Assembly: GCF_001625365.1 (NCBI RefSeq) | Contig: NZ_LJJF01000001.1 | Location: 7,117,501-7,181,500 of the forward strand | Origin: Streptomyces sp. MJM8645 | Lineage (GTDB): Bacteria; Actinomycetota; Actinomycetes; Streptomycetales; Streptomycetaceae | DNA: 64,000 bases | Reading direction: 5' to 3' | In this document: piece by piece, positions 23,133 to 31,485 of the stretch | Layout of the letters: each line of letters opens with the position of its first letter | Position numbering within the stretch: position 1 is the stretch's first letter | Translations under genes and position numbers: made by a program | Notes under the pieces: generated by a model | Databases searched by the model: none | What the model was told of the DNA's origin: nothing | What the model saw: the letters and a program-made list of their open reading frames with translations, nothing else

Positions 23133-23708
23133 ATGGCCGGCCAGCGGGCGAGAACGCCGTACCAGGACGCGGGACCGCGCACCGAGGACCCCGCCCTGCC
23201 CGCGCAGCGCTCGCGCGCGGCCGCCCCGGCGGAGCCCACCGCGCCGCCCGCCGCCCGCCCGCCACGGCCCGCGGCCTCCCGCCGCCGGCCGCAGGCCCGC
23301 CGGGGCGTCCGACTGCCGGTGCTGCTCACCGCCGTCGGCCTGCCCGTCCTCGGCGGTGTCGCGGACGAGCTCGGGGGCCCCGGCGTCGGCGTGCTCTTCG
23401 CGGTCGGTGCGGTCGGCGGGACGGGCGCCGCGGCGGCACTGTGCAGCCGGGCCGGCCGCTGGTGGGTCGTCACCGCGGCCCCGCTCGTGGTGCTGCTCGG
23501 CGCCGCCGGCATCGAGTACCTGGCGAACCGGGACGCGTACCAGGGCAAGCAGCTCGGCACCGGCGCGCTGCGGTGGGTGGTGGGGGCGTTCCCGGTGATG
23601 GCGGCGACGGTGGGGGTCGCGCTGCTGGTCGTCGCGGTCCGCATCGCGCTCGACCGCCGACGGCTCCGCAGGGCGGGCACCCCGGCCGGAAGGAGCCGTC
23701 GTGGCTGA
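23133..23708 (+). CDS. DUF6542-like membrane protein
   Basis: 191 aa. ATG 23133, with GAGGGAAG upstream. A disordered Ala/Pro/Arg-rich cytoplasmic N-terminus of about 60 residues is followed by four hydrophobic segments (LPVLLTAVGLPVLGGVADELGG, VGVLFAVGAVGGTGAAAAL, WWVVTAAPLVVLLGAAG, AFPVMAATVGVALLVVAVRI). The pattern and the overlap with an LCP gene match the DUF6542 proteins of streptomycetes. The stop overlaps the next start by 8 bases (GTGGCTGA). A role with the LCP enzyme in cell-wall polymer attachment is inferred from linkage. Confidence 0.8.
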   Translation: MAGQRARTPYQDAGPRTEDPALPAQRSRAAAPAEPTAPPAARPPRPAASRRRPQARRGVRLPVLLTAVGLPVLGGVADELGGPGVGVLFAVGAVGGTGAAAALCSRAGRWWVVTAAPLVVLLGAAGIEYLANRDAYQGKQLGTGALRWVVGAFPVMAATVGVALLVVAVRIALDRRRLRRAGTPAGRSRRG

Positions 23709-25296
23709 ACGCGCCGCCCGCCTCCGCCCGCGCGGCCGCGCCCCGCGCCGCGGCCCCGCCCCGCTGACCGTCGCCGGGCGCACCCTCGCCTGCACCGTCT
23801 CCGTCGCCGTCCTCGGCGCCAGCGGCTTCACCTGGTACGAGTACCGCAGCCTCGACGACGGCATGACCAAGTCCACCGCGCTGAGCGAGGCCAAGAAGAA
23901 CGCCCCGCCCCACCTCGACAAGTCCGTCAACCTGCTGCTGATCGGCCTCGACAGCCGCAAGGACATGGACGGCAACGACCTGCCCAAGCAGTTCGTCGAG
24001 GACGAACTGCACGCCGGGTCGAGCGAGATCGGCGGCTACAACACCAACGCCCTGATCGTCCTGCACATCCCGGCCAACGGCGGCAAGGTCACCGCGCTGT
24101 CCGTCCCGCGCGACGACTACGTGCAGACCCTCGGCGCCGACGGAAAGATGCACAAGATCAAGGAGGCCTACGGCATCGCCAAGGTGGCCGCCGAGCAGAA
24201 ACTCGCCGGTAAGGGGCTCTCCAAGGCCGACCTGGAGCGGCAGAGCCGCGAAGCCGGACGCTCCGCCACCATCCAGACCGTGCAGGGCTTCCTCGACGTC
24301 CCGATCGACCACTTCGCCGAGGTCAACCTGATCGGCTTCTACGACATCGCCAAGGCCGTCGAGCCGATCCAGGTCTGCCTCAACCACCCCGTCGACGACC
24401 CGATCACCGCCCGCACCGTCGCCCACGAGGGCGGTGGCACCGGCCTCAAGCTCCCCGCCGGCATCAGCTCCCTCAACGCCGCCCAGGCCCTCTCCTTCGT
24501 CCGCCAGCGCCACCACCTCGCCAACGGCGACCTCGACCGCACACACCGGCAGCAGGCGTTCATCTCCTCCGTCGAGTACCGGCTCAAGCAGCAGGGCATC
24601 CTCAACGACTTCGGGCAGATGCAGAAGCTGTTCGGGGTGGTGAAGAAGGACGTCGTCATCGACAACGAGTGGAACATCCTCGACTTCGCCCAGCAGGCGC
24701 CCAACCTCACCGGCGGGAACGTCGAGTTCAACACCCTGCCGATCACCGGGTTCAAGACCGTCGGCGGCCAGGAGGTCAACACCGTCAACCCGGAGCTGAT
24801 CAAGAAGATCGTCCGGCAGCTGTTCAACCGCGAGCCGGCCCCCGTCCAGGCCGTCCCCGCGCCCACCGAGACGGCCGCCGAGACCGCCACCCCCTCGCCG
24901 TCCGCCGCCTCCCCGACCGCGACCAGGGCCGTCGTGGACGTCAACGCCGTCGCGGGCGCCGGCGCGGCCGCCACCGAGTCCAAGGCCCTCGCCGAACTCG
25001 GCTACCAGCCGGGGAAGATCGGCGACGCCGCCGCCAGGACCAGGGCCACCACCGTCACCTACGGCAGCGGCGCCAAGGCCGACGCCCAGCAGCTCGCCAC
25101 CCGCTACGGCGTCACCGCCACCGCGGCCGCCGTCGTCGCCCCCGGCCACATCGTCGTCACCCTCGCCGTCACCCGCACCCCCAGCCCCTCCGTCGCCGCC
25201 ACCACCGGGCCGGGCGACGCGGCCACCGACCCCGCCGCCGGCCTCCCCATGCAGGGCCCCGCCGTCAAGGCCGGCGGCATCCCCTGCGTGGACTGA
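23701..25296 (+). CDS. LytR-CpsA-Psr (LCP) family phosphotransferase with LytR_C domain
   Basis: 531 aa from GTG 23701. It has a basic cytoplasmic start, one membrane helix (LACTVSVAVLGASGFTW), then the LCP domain: VNLLLIGLDSRKD, NTNALIVLHIPANGGKVTALSVPRDDYV with the conserved Arg/Asp, VNLIGFYDIAKAV, and ALSFVRQRHHLANGDLDRTHRQQAFI. A Pro/Thr/Ala linker leads to a C-terminal LytR_C domain (VDVNAVAGAGAAATESKALAELGYQPG). LCP enzymes transfer lipid-linked polymers such as teichoic acids or arabinogalactan onto peptidoglycan on the outer face of the membrane. It is the second gene of the DUF6542 operon. Confidence 0.93.
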   Translation: MAERAARLRPRGRAPRRGPAPLTVAGRTLACTVSVAVLGASGFTWYEYRSLDDGMTKSTALSEAKKNAPPHLDKSVNLLLIGLDSRKDMDGNDLPKQFVEDELHAGSSEIGGYNTNALIVLHIPANGGKVTALSVPRDDYVQTLGADGKMHKIKEAYGIAKVAAEQKLAGKGLSKADLERQSREAGRSATIQTVQGFLDVPIDHFAEVNLIGFYDIAKAVEPIQVCLNHPVDDPITARTVAHEGGGTGLKLPAGISSLNAAQALSFVRQRHHLANGDLDRTHRQQAFISSVEYRLKQQGILNDFGQMQKLFGVVKKDVVIDNEWNILDFAQQAPNLTGGNVEFNTLPITGFKTVGGQEVNTVNPELIKKIVRQLFNREPAPVQAVPAPTETAAETATPSPSAASPTATRAVVDVNAVAGAGAAATESKALAELGYQPGKIGDAAARTRATTVTYGSGAKADAQQLATRYGVTATAAAVVAPGHIVVTLAVTRTPSPSVAATTGPGDAATDPAAGLPMQGPAVKAGGIPCVD

Positions 25297-25368
25297 CGGG
25301 GGCGGCGGGCGCCGCGCGGCCGCACCCACGAGGCGGTGGGCGGACCGGCTCGGCGGCCGAACCGGGCG

Positions 25369-25821
25369 TCACGGGAGGAGAGTCCGGCCCCGGGCGCGCT
25401 GGACGAGCAGGCCGACCAGCCACAGCAGGACCGCCGTGGCGCCCACCGCGGCCAGCACGTAGGTCGCGGGCATGTCGTCGTTGGGGTAGTGGTCGCCGGC
25501 CACGCGCACGGTGGCCGGGTCGTCCGCCGCCGCCTCCAGGGGGACGGTCATCCCGACGTGCGGCTTCTCGACCCGTTTGAGGCCGAGCGCCGACGTGCGG
25601 TAGTCGCGATCCCCGGCCCGGTAGGTGATGGTGTAGAGCCAGCCGCCCTTGCGCAGGGCCACGGCGCTGACCGTCCCGTCGACCCGCAGCGGCGCGGCGT
25701 CTATCCGGCTCGCGGCCCGCCACTGCGCGGACGCGGCGAACAGGCTCCAGCAGAGCACCAGCAGCGAGACCACCGCGCCCGCCAACGGAAGGGACCACAC
25801 CCGGCGTAACACTGCCTTCAT
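25369..25821 (-). CDS. DUF3592-like membrane protein
   Basis: 150 aa from ATG 25821. Two membrane helices (LAGAVVSLLVLCWSLFAASA and YVLAAVGATAVLLWLVGLLVQ) flank an extracytoplasmic beta domain of about 85 residues (PLRVDGTVSAVALRKGGWLYTITYRAGDRDYRTS, VGMTVPLEAAADDPATVRVAGD). This arrangement is that of DUF3592 proteins, whose function is unknown. It is monocistronic and converges on the LCP gene. Confidence 0.75.
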   Translation of the reverse strand: MKAVLRRVWSLPLAGAVVSLLVLCWSLFAASAQWRAASRIDAAPLRVDGTVSAVALRKGGWLYTITYRAGDRDYRTSALGLKRVEKPHVGMTVPLEAAADDPATVRVAGDHYPNDDMPATYVLAAVGATAVLLWLVGLLVQRARGRTLLP

Positions 25822-25852
25822 GGCCCGGACGATACCCGCCCCGTGACGCGCC

Positions 25853-25966
25853 GTCGGTGGCCGGGGCGCCGCCCCCTTCGAGAGCGACACGGCGGTGGAC
25901 TTCGCCGACGGCCTGGCGCGGACGCCGCCGGATCAGGGCGAGGAGCCGTTCCGAGACTTCGTCAAT
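25853..25966 (+). pseudogene. Remnant of a DUF4259-type gene
   Basis: In one plus-strand frame this gap reads VGGRGAAPFESDTAVDFADG, then LARTPPDQGEEPFRDFVN. DUF4259 proteins start with M-G-x-W-G-x-G-P-F-x-(S/N)-D-x-A-x-D-F. The first residue is Val (GTC, not a start), the Trp is lost, and the frame then runs antisense through the MFS gene. It therefore looks like a decayed N-terminal fragment. The match is from memory of the family pattern. Confidence 0.4.
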
Positions 25967-27191
25967 TCTGCTTCCTGGCAAGCCAGTAGAGCAGTGCGGC
26001 CAGACTGGTGGCCGCGCCGAGGAGACAGACGGCCGTCCAGCCCCAGTGCTCGTAGACGACGGTGGAGCCGATCGCGCCCGCCGCACAGCCGGCGGAGTAG
26101 AGGAGCATGTACCCGGCGGTGAGCCGGCTCTGCGCCTCGGGGCGGACCTGGTACAGCAGGTGCTGGTTGACCACGTGCACGGACTGCAGGCCGTAGTCGA
26201 TCACCACCATGGCGAGCACCAGCCACCACACCGAGCGCGGCAGCAGGGCCGCCGGGATCCAGGCGGCGAGCATGGCCAACAGGCCGATGCCGGCGGTGTG
26301 TTCGGCCCGGCCGCGGTCGGCCTGCCGGCCCGCGCGGCCGGCACCCAGGGCTCCGGCGGCGCCGGCCAGGCCGAACAGCCCGATCTGGGTGTGGCTGAGA
26401 CTGAACGGCGGGGCGGCGAGCGGGAGCACCATCGGGGTGAGCAGGACGGTGATGGAGGTGAAGGTGAGCAGCGCGAGGACCGCCCGGGCGCGGAGCACGG
26501 GCTCCTCGGCGAAGAGCGTGAACACCGAGCCGATCAGCCGGGGGTAGCTGATCCGTGCGGTCCGTGCGGTCTGCCCGGTCGGTGCCGACGGCCGGTGACG
26601 TTCGGCCGGGAGGACGACCGCGACGGCGAGGGCCATCGCGCCGGTGGCGACGGCGGACACCACGTAGACGGCGCGCCAGCCGGCCAGGTCGCCGATGGTG
26701 CCGGCGACGGTGCGGGCGAGCAGGATGCCGACCACGATGCCGCTGGTGACGGTACCGACCACCCGGCCCCGGTCGGCTGGCGCGGCGAGCGAGGCCGCGT
26801 ACGCGACGACGACCTGGGCGACCACCGCGAGGACTCCGACGGCGGCCATCGCGGCGAGCATCAGCGGCGCGGAGGGGGCGAGCGCGACGGCGGCGAGGGC
26901 GAGCACGGAGAGCCCGAGCTGAGCGGTGGTGAGGGTGCGGCGGTTGACGCGGTCGCCGAGCGGGACGAGCAGCAGCAGGCCGAGCGCGTAGCCCGTCTGG
27001 GTGAGGGTGCCGACGAGCCCGATGGTGGCCGGGTCGATGCCGTAGTCCGCGGCGATGAGGTCGAGCAGGGGCTGTGAGTAGTAGACGTTGGCGACGGCGA
27101 GGCCGCAGGCGACGGAGAGGAGCCAGGCGGCGGCGGGTGGCAGGCCGCGTGGGGGCGCTTCGGCGGCGGTGGCGCGGGTGGGCGAGGTCAT
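25962..27191 (-). CDS. MFS exporter (12-helix, sugar/drug type)
   Basis: 409 aa from ATG 27191. Twelve hydrophobic segments; the first half carries ANVYYSQPLLDLIAADYGI, LTQTGYALGLLLLVPLGDRVNRR (motif A-like GDRxxRR) and GTVTSGIVVGILLARTVAGTIGDLAGWRAVY (motif C region). This is the YqcE/AraJ-like exporter group. It is divergent from an HxlR-type regulator with two matching operators in between, so it is probably induced by a toxic compound or aldehyde. Confidence 0.92.
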   Translation of the reverse strand: MTSPTRATAAEAPPRGLPPAAAWLLSVACGLAVANVYYSQPLLDLIAADYGIDPATIGLVGTLTQTGYALGLLLLVPLGDRVNRRTLTTAQLGLSVLALAAVALAPSAPLMLAAMAAVGVLAVVAQVVVAYAASLAAPADRGRVVGTVTSGIVVGILLARTVAGTIGDLAGWRAVYVVSAVATGAMALAVAVVLPAERHRPSAPTGQTARTARISYPRLIGSVFTLFAEEPVLRARAVLALLTFTSITVLLTPMVLPLAAPPFSLSHTQIGLFGLAGAAGALGAGRAGRQADRGRAEHTAGIGLLAMLAAWIPAALLPRSVWWLVLAMVVIDYGLQSVHVVNQHLLYQVRPEAQSRLTAGYMLLYSAGCAAGAIGSTVVYEHWGWTAVCLLGAATSLAALLYWLARKQN

Positions 27192-27224
27192 GGGCGGGAC
27201 TTCCTGGTGGCGGGCACGGCCGGA

Positions 27225-27282
27225 CTGGTTTCAAAGTGCTACCACGCCACCCTGGCATAATGTGGTTTCAATAAGCAACCAC
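27225..27282. promoter_or_regulatory. Two HxlR operator candidates in the MFS-hxlR gap
   Basis: Two related 21-bp boxes have the form (C/G)TGGT-11 nt-ACCAC with TTTCAA after the first arm: 27225-27245 and 27262-27282, 37 bp centre to centre. CATAAT at 27255-27260 is a possible -10 for the regulator and lies between the boxes. Confidence 0.72.
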
Positions 27283-27328
27283 GCGACTCGCCGCTAGGCT
27301 GGGCGCCGACCGGTGGAAGGTGGGAGAA

Positions 27329-27772
27329 GTGCCGAAGCGCACCACGCACGAGGAGTCGACCTGCCCGGTCGCCCGCCCGCTCGACGTCGTCGGCGACGGC
27401 TGGACGCTGCTGATCGTCCGCGACGCCTTCGACGGGCTGCGCCGCTTCGGGCAGTTCCAGAAGAACCTGGGCCTCGCCAGGAACATCCTCTCGGCCCGCC
27501 TCACCAACCTGGTCGCCAACGGGGTGTTCGAGCTCGCGCCGGCCGCCGACGGCAGCCCGTACCAGGAGTACGTGCTGACCGAGAAGGGGCGCGCCCTCTT
27601 CCCCGTGATCACCGCGCTGCGGCAGTGGGGTGACCAGTGGTTCTTCGCGGAGGGCGAGCCGCGCGCCCGGCTGGTGGAACGCGGGACGGGCGCGCCGATC
27701 GAGGCGATGGAGGTCCGCGCGGCCGGCGGCCGGGTGCTGGGGCCCGAGGACGCCGAGGTGCTGCTGCCCTGA
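27329..27772 (+). CDS. HxlR-family transcriptional regulator
   Basis: 147 aa from GTG 27329 (GTG 27320 also possible). The family start is clear: CPVARPLDVVGDGWTLLIVRDAFDGLRRFGQFQKNLGLARNILSARLTNLVANGVFE, with the wing at DGSPYQEYVLTEKGRALFPVI. It has the single conserved Cys near the N-terminus (STCPV), which in many HxlR proteins is redox- or aldehyde-sensing. It likely represses the divergent MFS exporter through the two GTGGT...ACCAC boxes. Confidence 0.92.
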   Translation: MPKRTTHEESTCPVARPLDVVGDGWTLLIVRDAFDGLRRFGQFQKNLGLARNILSARLTNLVANGVFELAPAADGSPYQEYVLTEKGRALFPVITALRQWGDQWFFAEGEPRARLVERGTGAPIEAMEVRAAGGRVLGPEDAEVLLP

Positions 27773-27778
27773 GACGCG

Positions 27779-27815
27779 CCGCCGCCACCGGCGGACGGGC
27801 GGCCGGTGGCGGCGG
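27779..27815. terminator. Bidirectional terminator
   Basis: Perfect 13-bp stem (CCGCCGCCACCGG and its complement) with an 11-nt loop between the convergent HxlR and DUF6777-like genes. Confidence 0.85.
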
Positions 27816-27848
27816 GTAGTGGCGGGTGGTGCGGGGGAGTCGGGCGGA

Positions 27849-29441
27849 TCAGCTGGGGGTGGCGCTCCCGGCCGTCGCGGTCTTCGGGGGTTCGGTGGCC
27901 GTCGCGGTGGTGCCGTTGGTGGTGTTCGTCGTGGTGGAACCGGTCGTGGTCGCCGGGGCCTTGGTGCTCGGCGGCGGGGTCGGGGTCTGGGTCGGCGTCT
28001 TGGTGGTGGACGAACCCGTGGACGAACCCGTCGAGGAGCCTGCGGACGACCCCGTGGACGAGCCGGTCGAGGAGCCGGTGGACGCGGACGAGGAGCCGGT
28101 CGTCTTGGTCGTCCCGGTCGGGGTGCCCGAGGAGGTGGACGACGTTGCCGAGGCGGAGCCCGTCCCGGTCGAGGCGCCCGAGGACGTCGCCCCGGACGAG
28201 GTCGCTCCGGAGGACGTGGCCCCCGAGGAGGTCGCCCCGGACGAGGTCGAACCCGAGGTCGTCGCCGAGCCGGACCCGGAGGTCGCCCCGGAGGTGGCCC
28301 CGGAGGACGAGGCGGAGGTCGAGTGCGACGTCGAGGCCGTGCCCGCCGGCGTGGTGGGCGTCATCTTCCCCGGCGGCGGGACGCCTGGCGCCAGCGGCCC
28401 CTTGGGCGGTCCGACGTTCCGGTCGACCACGTCGATCCGCCCGGTCAGGCGGGAGAACCAGCCGCCCGTCTCGATGTTCACCAGGATGATCTCGGTCACC
28501 GGCTGCGGCGCGGGCACCACGACGACCAGCGTGGTCGGGTGGAAGCCGGCCCATGCCTTCCCGGTGTACTTGGCGTCGCTCACCAGCACCGGCGGCTTCA
28601 GCGGGTTGCCGCAGGAGCAGCGCACCCGGGGCACGCCCTGGGAGTCCACCAGGACGGCGGTGCCGGCCTGGAGCGCGGACTGGTACTCGGCGACGGCGCC
28701 GCTCTTGTAGTTGTGGTTGGTGACCCGGGTGTCCACCCGCAGATAGGCCGAGGTCAGCGAGCGCAGGTAGGACGGGATCTCGGACTGCTGGACGCCCGCG
28801 GCGGAGGCCCAGGCGCGGCCGGAGTCCCCGCTGGAGACCATCCCGATCAGGCGCTCGGTGTCGCAGCTGGGCTTGGTCATCGTCCCGCCGTACAGCCCGG
28901 CGGAGTTGCCCTCGACGCTGTGGATCACCGCCGGGGAGGCGGCCGTGGACCGGCCGCCCGGCCCGGACTGCGGTGCCTGGGCGGACTGCGGCGCCGGCCC
29001 GGACTGCGGCTCCTGGGCGGGGGCGGGGGCGCTCACCCCCTGGGTTTCCACCGATGGGGTGAACGGGTCCGGCCCCGGGTCGGCCGGGGCCTGGAGGGCC
29101 ACCTCGTTGGCGGCCGGCAGGGTGTCGTGGTGACCGCCGCCCTGGCTGTTCACGATCAGCACGGTGGCCACCACGGCCACCGCCAGCGTGCCGGCGGCCA
29201 ACGCGAGCCCCCGCCCGGAGCGCCACCACGGCGTGTGCGGCCCCCGACCGCCGCCGGAGGACGGCCCTGACGGCCCTGACGGACCAGATGGACCAGACGG
29301 CCCGGAAGGCCCGGAAGGGCCGGATGACCCGGGCGGCGGCCCGAACTGGCCGCCGCCCGACGGGGGACCGGCCAGCGGGCCGGACGGGGGGCCGTGGGGC
29401 GGCTCGCTCGGCGGGCCGGACGGGGGCGGTTGGGAACTCAT
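27849..29441 (-). CDS. DUF6777-like membrane-anchored surface protein with SGATS repeats
   Basis: 530 aa from ATG 29441, with GGAG 5 nt upstream. The order is a Pro/Gly/Ser-rich cytoplasmic part with about seven SGP repeats, the box GRGPHTPWWRSGRG, one membrane helix (LALAAGTLAVAVVATVLIV), and an extracellular domain. That domain has four Cys (KPSCDTER, RCSCGNP), VAEYQSALQAGTAVLVDSQGVPRVRCSCGNPL and GFHPTTLVVVVPAP. A tail of about 190 residues made of SGATS, TGSS and TPT repeats follows. The core matches streptomycete DUF6777 proteins. The extended Ser/Thr tail is a likely glycosylation zone or wall-spanning spacer. Function unknown. Confidence 0.78.
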   Translation of the reverse strand: MSSQPPPSGPPSEPPHGPPSGPLAGPPSGGGQFGPPPGSSGPSGPSGPSGPSGPSGPSGPSSGGGRGPHTPWWRSGRGLALAAGTLAVAVVATVLIVNSQGGGHHDTLPAANEVALQAPADPGPDPFTPSVETQGVSAPAPAQEPQSGPAPQSAQAPQSGPGGRSTAASPAVIHSVEGNSAGLYGGTMTKPSCDTERLIGMVSSGDSGRAWASAAGVQQSEIPSYLRSLTSAYLRVDTRVTNHNYKSGAVAEYQSALQAGTAVLVDSQGVPRVRCSCGNPLKPPVLVSDAKYTGKAWAGFHPTTLVVVVPAPQPVTEIILVNIETGGWFSRLTGRIDVVDRNVGPPKGPLAPGVPPPGKMTPTTPAGTASTSHSTSASSSGATSGATSGSGSATTSGSTSSGATSSGATSSGATSSGATSSGASTGTGSASATSSTSSGTPTGTTKTTGSSSASTGSSTGSSTGSSAGSSTGSSTGSSTTKTPTQTPTPPPSTKAPATTTGSTTTNTTNGTTATATEPPKTATAGSATPS

Positions 29442-29620
29442 CGAGGCTCCGTTTCGCAGGCGGCCGGCGGATGCGCCGACCCGGGAAGCTCCTGCCACTG
29501 GCCTCCATTTCCCCCCGGCTCCCCACCCGCCGCAACAGCAGGTGCGGAAACCGTCGCCGAGCGTGCCCGCCGGGTGTCGGCCACCCTGGAACGCGAAGCC
29601 CGACGCACCGAGGAGGCGCC

Positions 29621-31018
29621 ATGCAGCAGCCCACCACCCGGGTCGCGGGCCCGCCCGGCGCCCTGCGCGGCTGGCTGGACGCGCTCGCCGTGGTGCTGGC
29701 CGGGTTCGCCGCCATGGCGGCGGTCGCCGCGCTCGGCCTCTGGCTGGCCGGCGCCGACGACCTCCCGGGGGGCGGCTTCCCGGCCGTGCTGGCCGGGGCG
29801 GTGGTGCTGGCCGTCGGCGGCGCCGTCCAACTCGACGGCGGAGCCGGGCAGTTCGCCGCAGTGGATGCCGGGATCAGTGCCATGCCGCTGTCCGTCTCGC
29901 TGGCCGGTGCGGTGGTGATGGCCGAGGTGTTCCTGCGGCAGCTGCGTTTTCGCGCGGTGGCCGGCGGCGGCGAACTGCTCGGCCGGATCGCCCGCACGGT
30001 GGTGCTCTGGCTGGTCGCCCTCGCGCTGCTCACCCTCGGCGCCCGGCACACCTTCGTCGTCCCGCTCGGCGGCGACCTGGCGCAGACCATCGGCGGCGCG
30101 CTCGGGCTCACCCCGGAGGTCGGCTTCCACGCGGACGCCCCGAGCACGGTCGGCATCGGGCTGGCCTGGCTGCTCGTCGTCCTCGCGGGCACCTTCGCGG
30201 TGTCCCGGCGGGCGCCGCTGCCGCGCGCCCTGCTGCCCTACCAACTGGCCGTCCGCCCAGCCGCGTTCGCGCTCTGGCTGGTCCTGCTGGCGTACCTGGT
30301 GATCGGGCTGGCGGCCGGGGTGTTGACCGCGATCGTGCACGGCAACGCCCGGCAGACCCTGGCCGTGCTGCTGCTCGCCCTGCCCGACCTGGTCTGGCTG
30401 GCCTTCGGCGTCGGGCTCGGCGCGCAGTGGCACGGGCGGCTCAGCGGCGCGCTCGGCCTGCCGGTGCCCAGGCCGCTCGCCGAGGTGCTGCGGGCTCCGG
30501 ACGGGCAGCAGGCCACCATCAGCCTGGGCACCCTCGCCGACCAGGACGCGCGCAGCTGGTGGCTGCTGCCGCTGGCCGCCGTGCTGCTGCTCGCGGCCGG
30601 CTTCCTCGCCGCGTACCGCTCGCCGCGTACCGTCCGGCTCTGGCAGCACGCCGTCCGGTTCGCTCTGGCCAGCGCGGTGACGGTGCTGCTGGTCGGGCTC
30701 TGGACCAGGGCGGACGCCGACTACGGGCTGTCGGTGCTCGGCGTCGGCGTCGGCCAGGGCGGCCTCGGCGACCTGATCGGCTCGCTCCTCGGCGGCGCCA
30801 ACCCGCTGGCCGGCCTCGGCAGCGGCAGCCTCACCCTGCGCCCGGTGCTGTGGACGGCCGTCCCGCTGGCGGCGGGCTGGGGCCTGCTGGCCGGCGCGCT
30901 GGGCGCCCTGCTGGCCGCCCGCACCGGCCGCCGGGGCGAGGTCTCCAGCGGGGACGTCCCCGGTGGCGACGTCCCCGGTGGTGAGGTCCCAGGTGGCGAG
31001 GTGCCCGGGGCGGGGTGA
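29621..31018 (+). CDS. Streptophobe-type polytopic membrane protein
   Basis: 465 aa. ATG 29621 follows AGGAGGCGCC. About ten hydrophobic segments are visible (VVLAGFAAMAAVAALGLWLAG, PLSVSLAGAVVMAEVFL, VVLWLVALALLTLGAR, GIGLAWLLVVLAGTFAV, and so on). It matches the 'streptophobe' family restricted to streptomycetes, of unknown function, in layout and in motifs such as MPLSVSL and ALPDLVWLAFGVGLGAQW. The C-terminal tail has a short GGDVPGGEVPG repeat. It is divergent from the DUF6777-like gene, with which it is often linked, suggesting a shared envelope role. Confidence 0.82.
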   Translation: MQQPTTRVAGPPGALRGWLDALAVVLAGFAAMAAVAALGLWLAGADDLPGGGFPAVLAGAVVLAVGGAVQLDGGAGQFAAVDAGISAMPLSVSLAGAVVMAEVFLRQLRFRAVAGGGELLGRIARTVVLWLVALALLTLGARHTFVVPLGGDLAQTIGGALGLTPEVGFHADAPSTVGIGLAWLLVVLAGTFAVSRRAPLPRALLPYQLAVRPAAFALWLVLLAYLVIGLAAGVLTAIVHGNARQTLAVLLLALPDLVWLAFGVGLGAQWHGRLSGALGLPVPRPLAEVLRAPDGQQATISLGTLADQDARSWWLLPLAAVLLLAAGFLAAYRSPRTVRLWQHAVRFALASAVTVLLVGLWTRADADYGLSVLGVGVGQGGLGDLIGSLLGGANPLAGLGSGSLTLRPVLWTAVPLAAGWGLLAGALGALLAARTGRRGEVSSGDVPGGDVPGGEVPGGEVPGAG

Positions 31019-31039
31019 CGGCTGCCGGGCGGCGCGCGC

Positions 31040-31414
31040 TCAGAACGCCTCGGCGATGAGGATCGCCGCCGCCGGCAGCGCCTGGGCGAGGGCGCCGCGC
31101 CAGACCTTCGGCTCCGAGGCGAAGAGGGTGATCCCGCCGGCGGCCATGAACGCGGCGACGTAGCTGATCACGGCGCGGCCGGAGGCGGCGTGCCCGGTGT
31201 GCAGCAGGACCAGTCCGGCGACCAGGCCGAGCGCCAGGAACAGGTTGTAGAAGCCGACGTTGAAGCGCCACAGCCGGACCTCCGGCGCGTCCGCCGTGCT
31301 GCCGGTGAGCAGGAAGCGCACCCGCGGGTGGCCGTACAGGAAGCTCTCCAGCGGCCACGCGAGGAGGTGGACCGCGGCGGCGATCACGGCGAAGACCTGG
31401 CTCACGGCGTTCAT
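31040..31414 (-). CDS. DUF1304 membrane protein
   Basis: 124 aa with four membrane helices. Family hallmarks are visible: an early ESFLYG motif (LAWPLESFLYGHPRVRF), NVGFYNLFLALGLVAGLVLL, and ISYVAAFMAAGGITLFAS. DUF1304 proteins are small inner-membrane proteins of unknown function. It ends 22 bp from the convergent streptophobe gene. Confidence 0.88.
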   Translation of the reverse strand: MNAVSQVFAVIAAAVHLLAWPLESFLYGHPRVRFLLTGSTADAPEVRLWRFNVGFYNLFLALGLVAGLVLLHTGHAASGRAVISYVAAFMAAGGITLFASEPKVWRGALAQALPAAAILIAEAF

Positions 31415-31485
31415 GGCGGTCGGCTTCCTGAGGGGGCGGTTTCCTGGCGGGTCGGTTTCCTGGCGGGCGGTGGACGGTACGGCGC

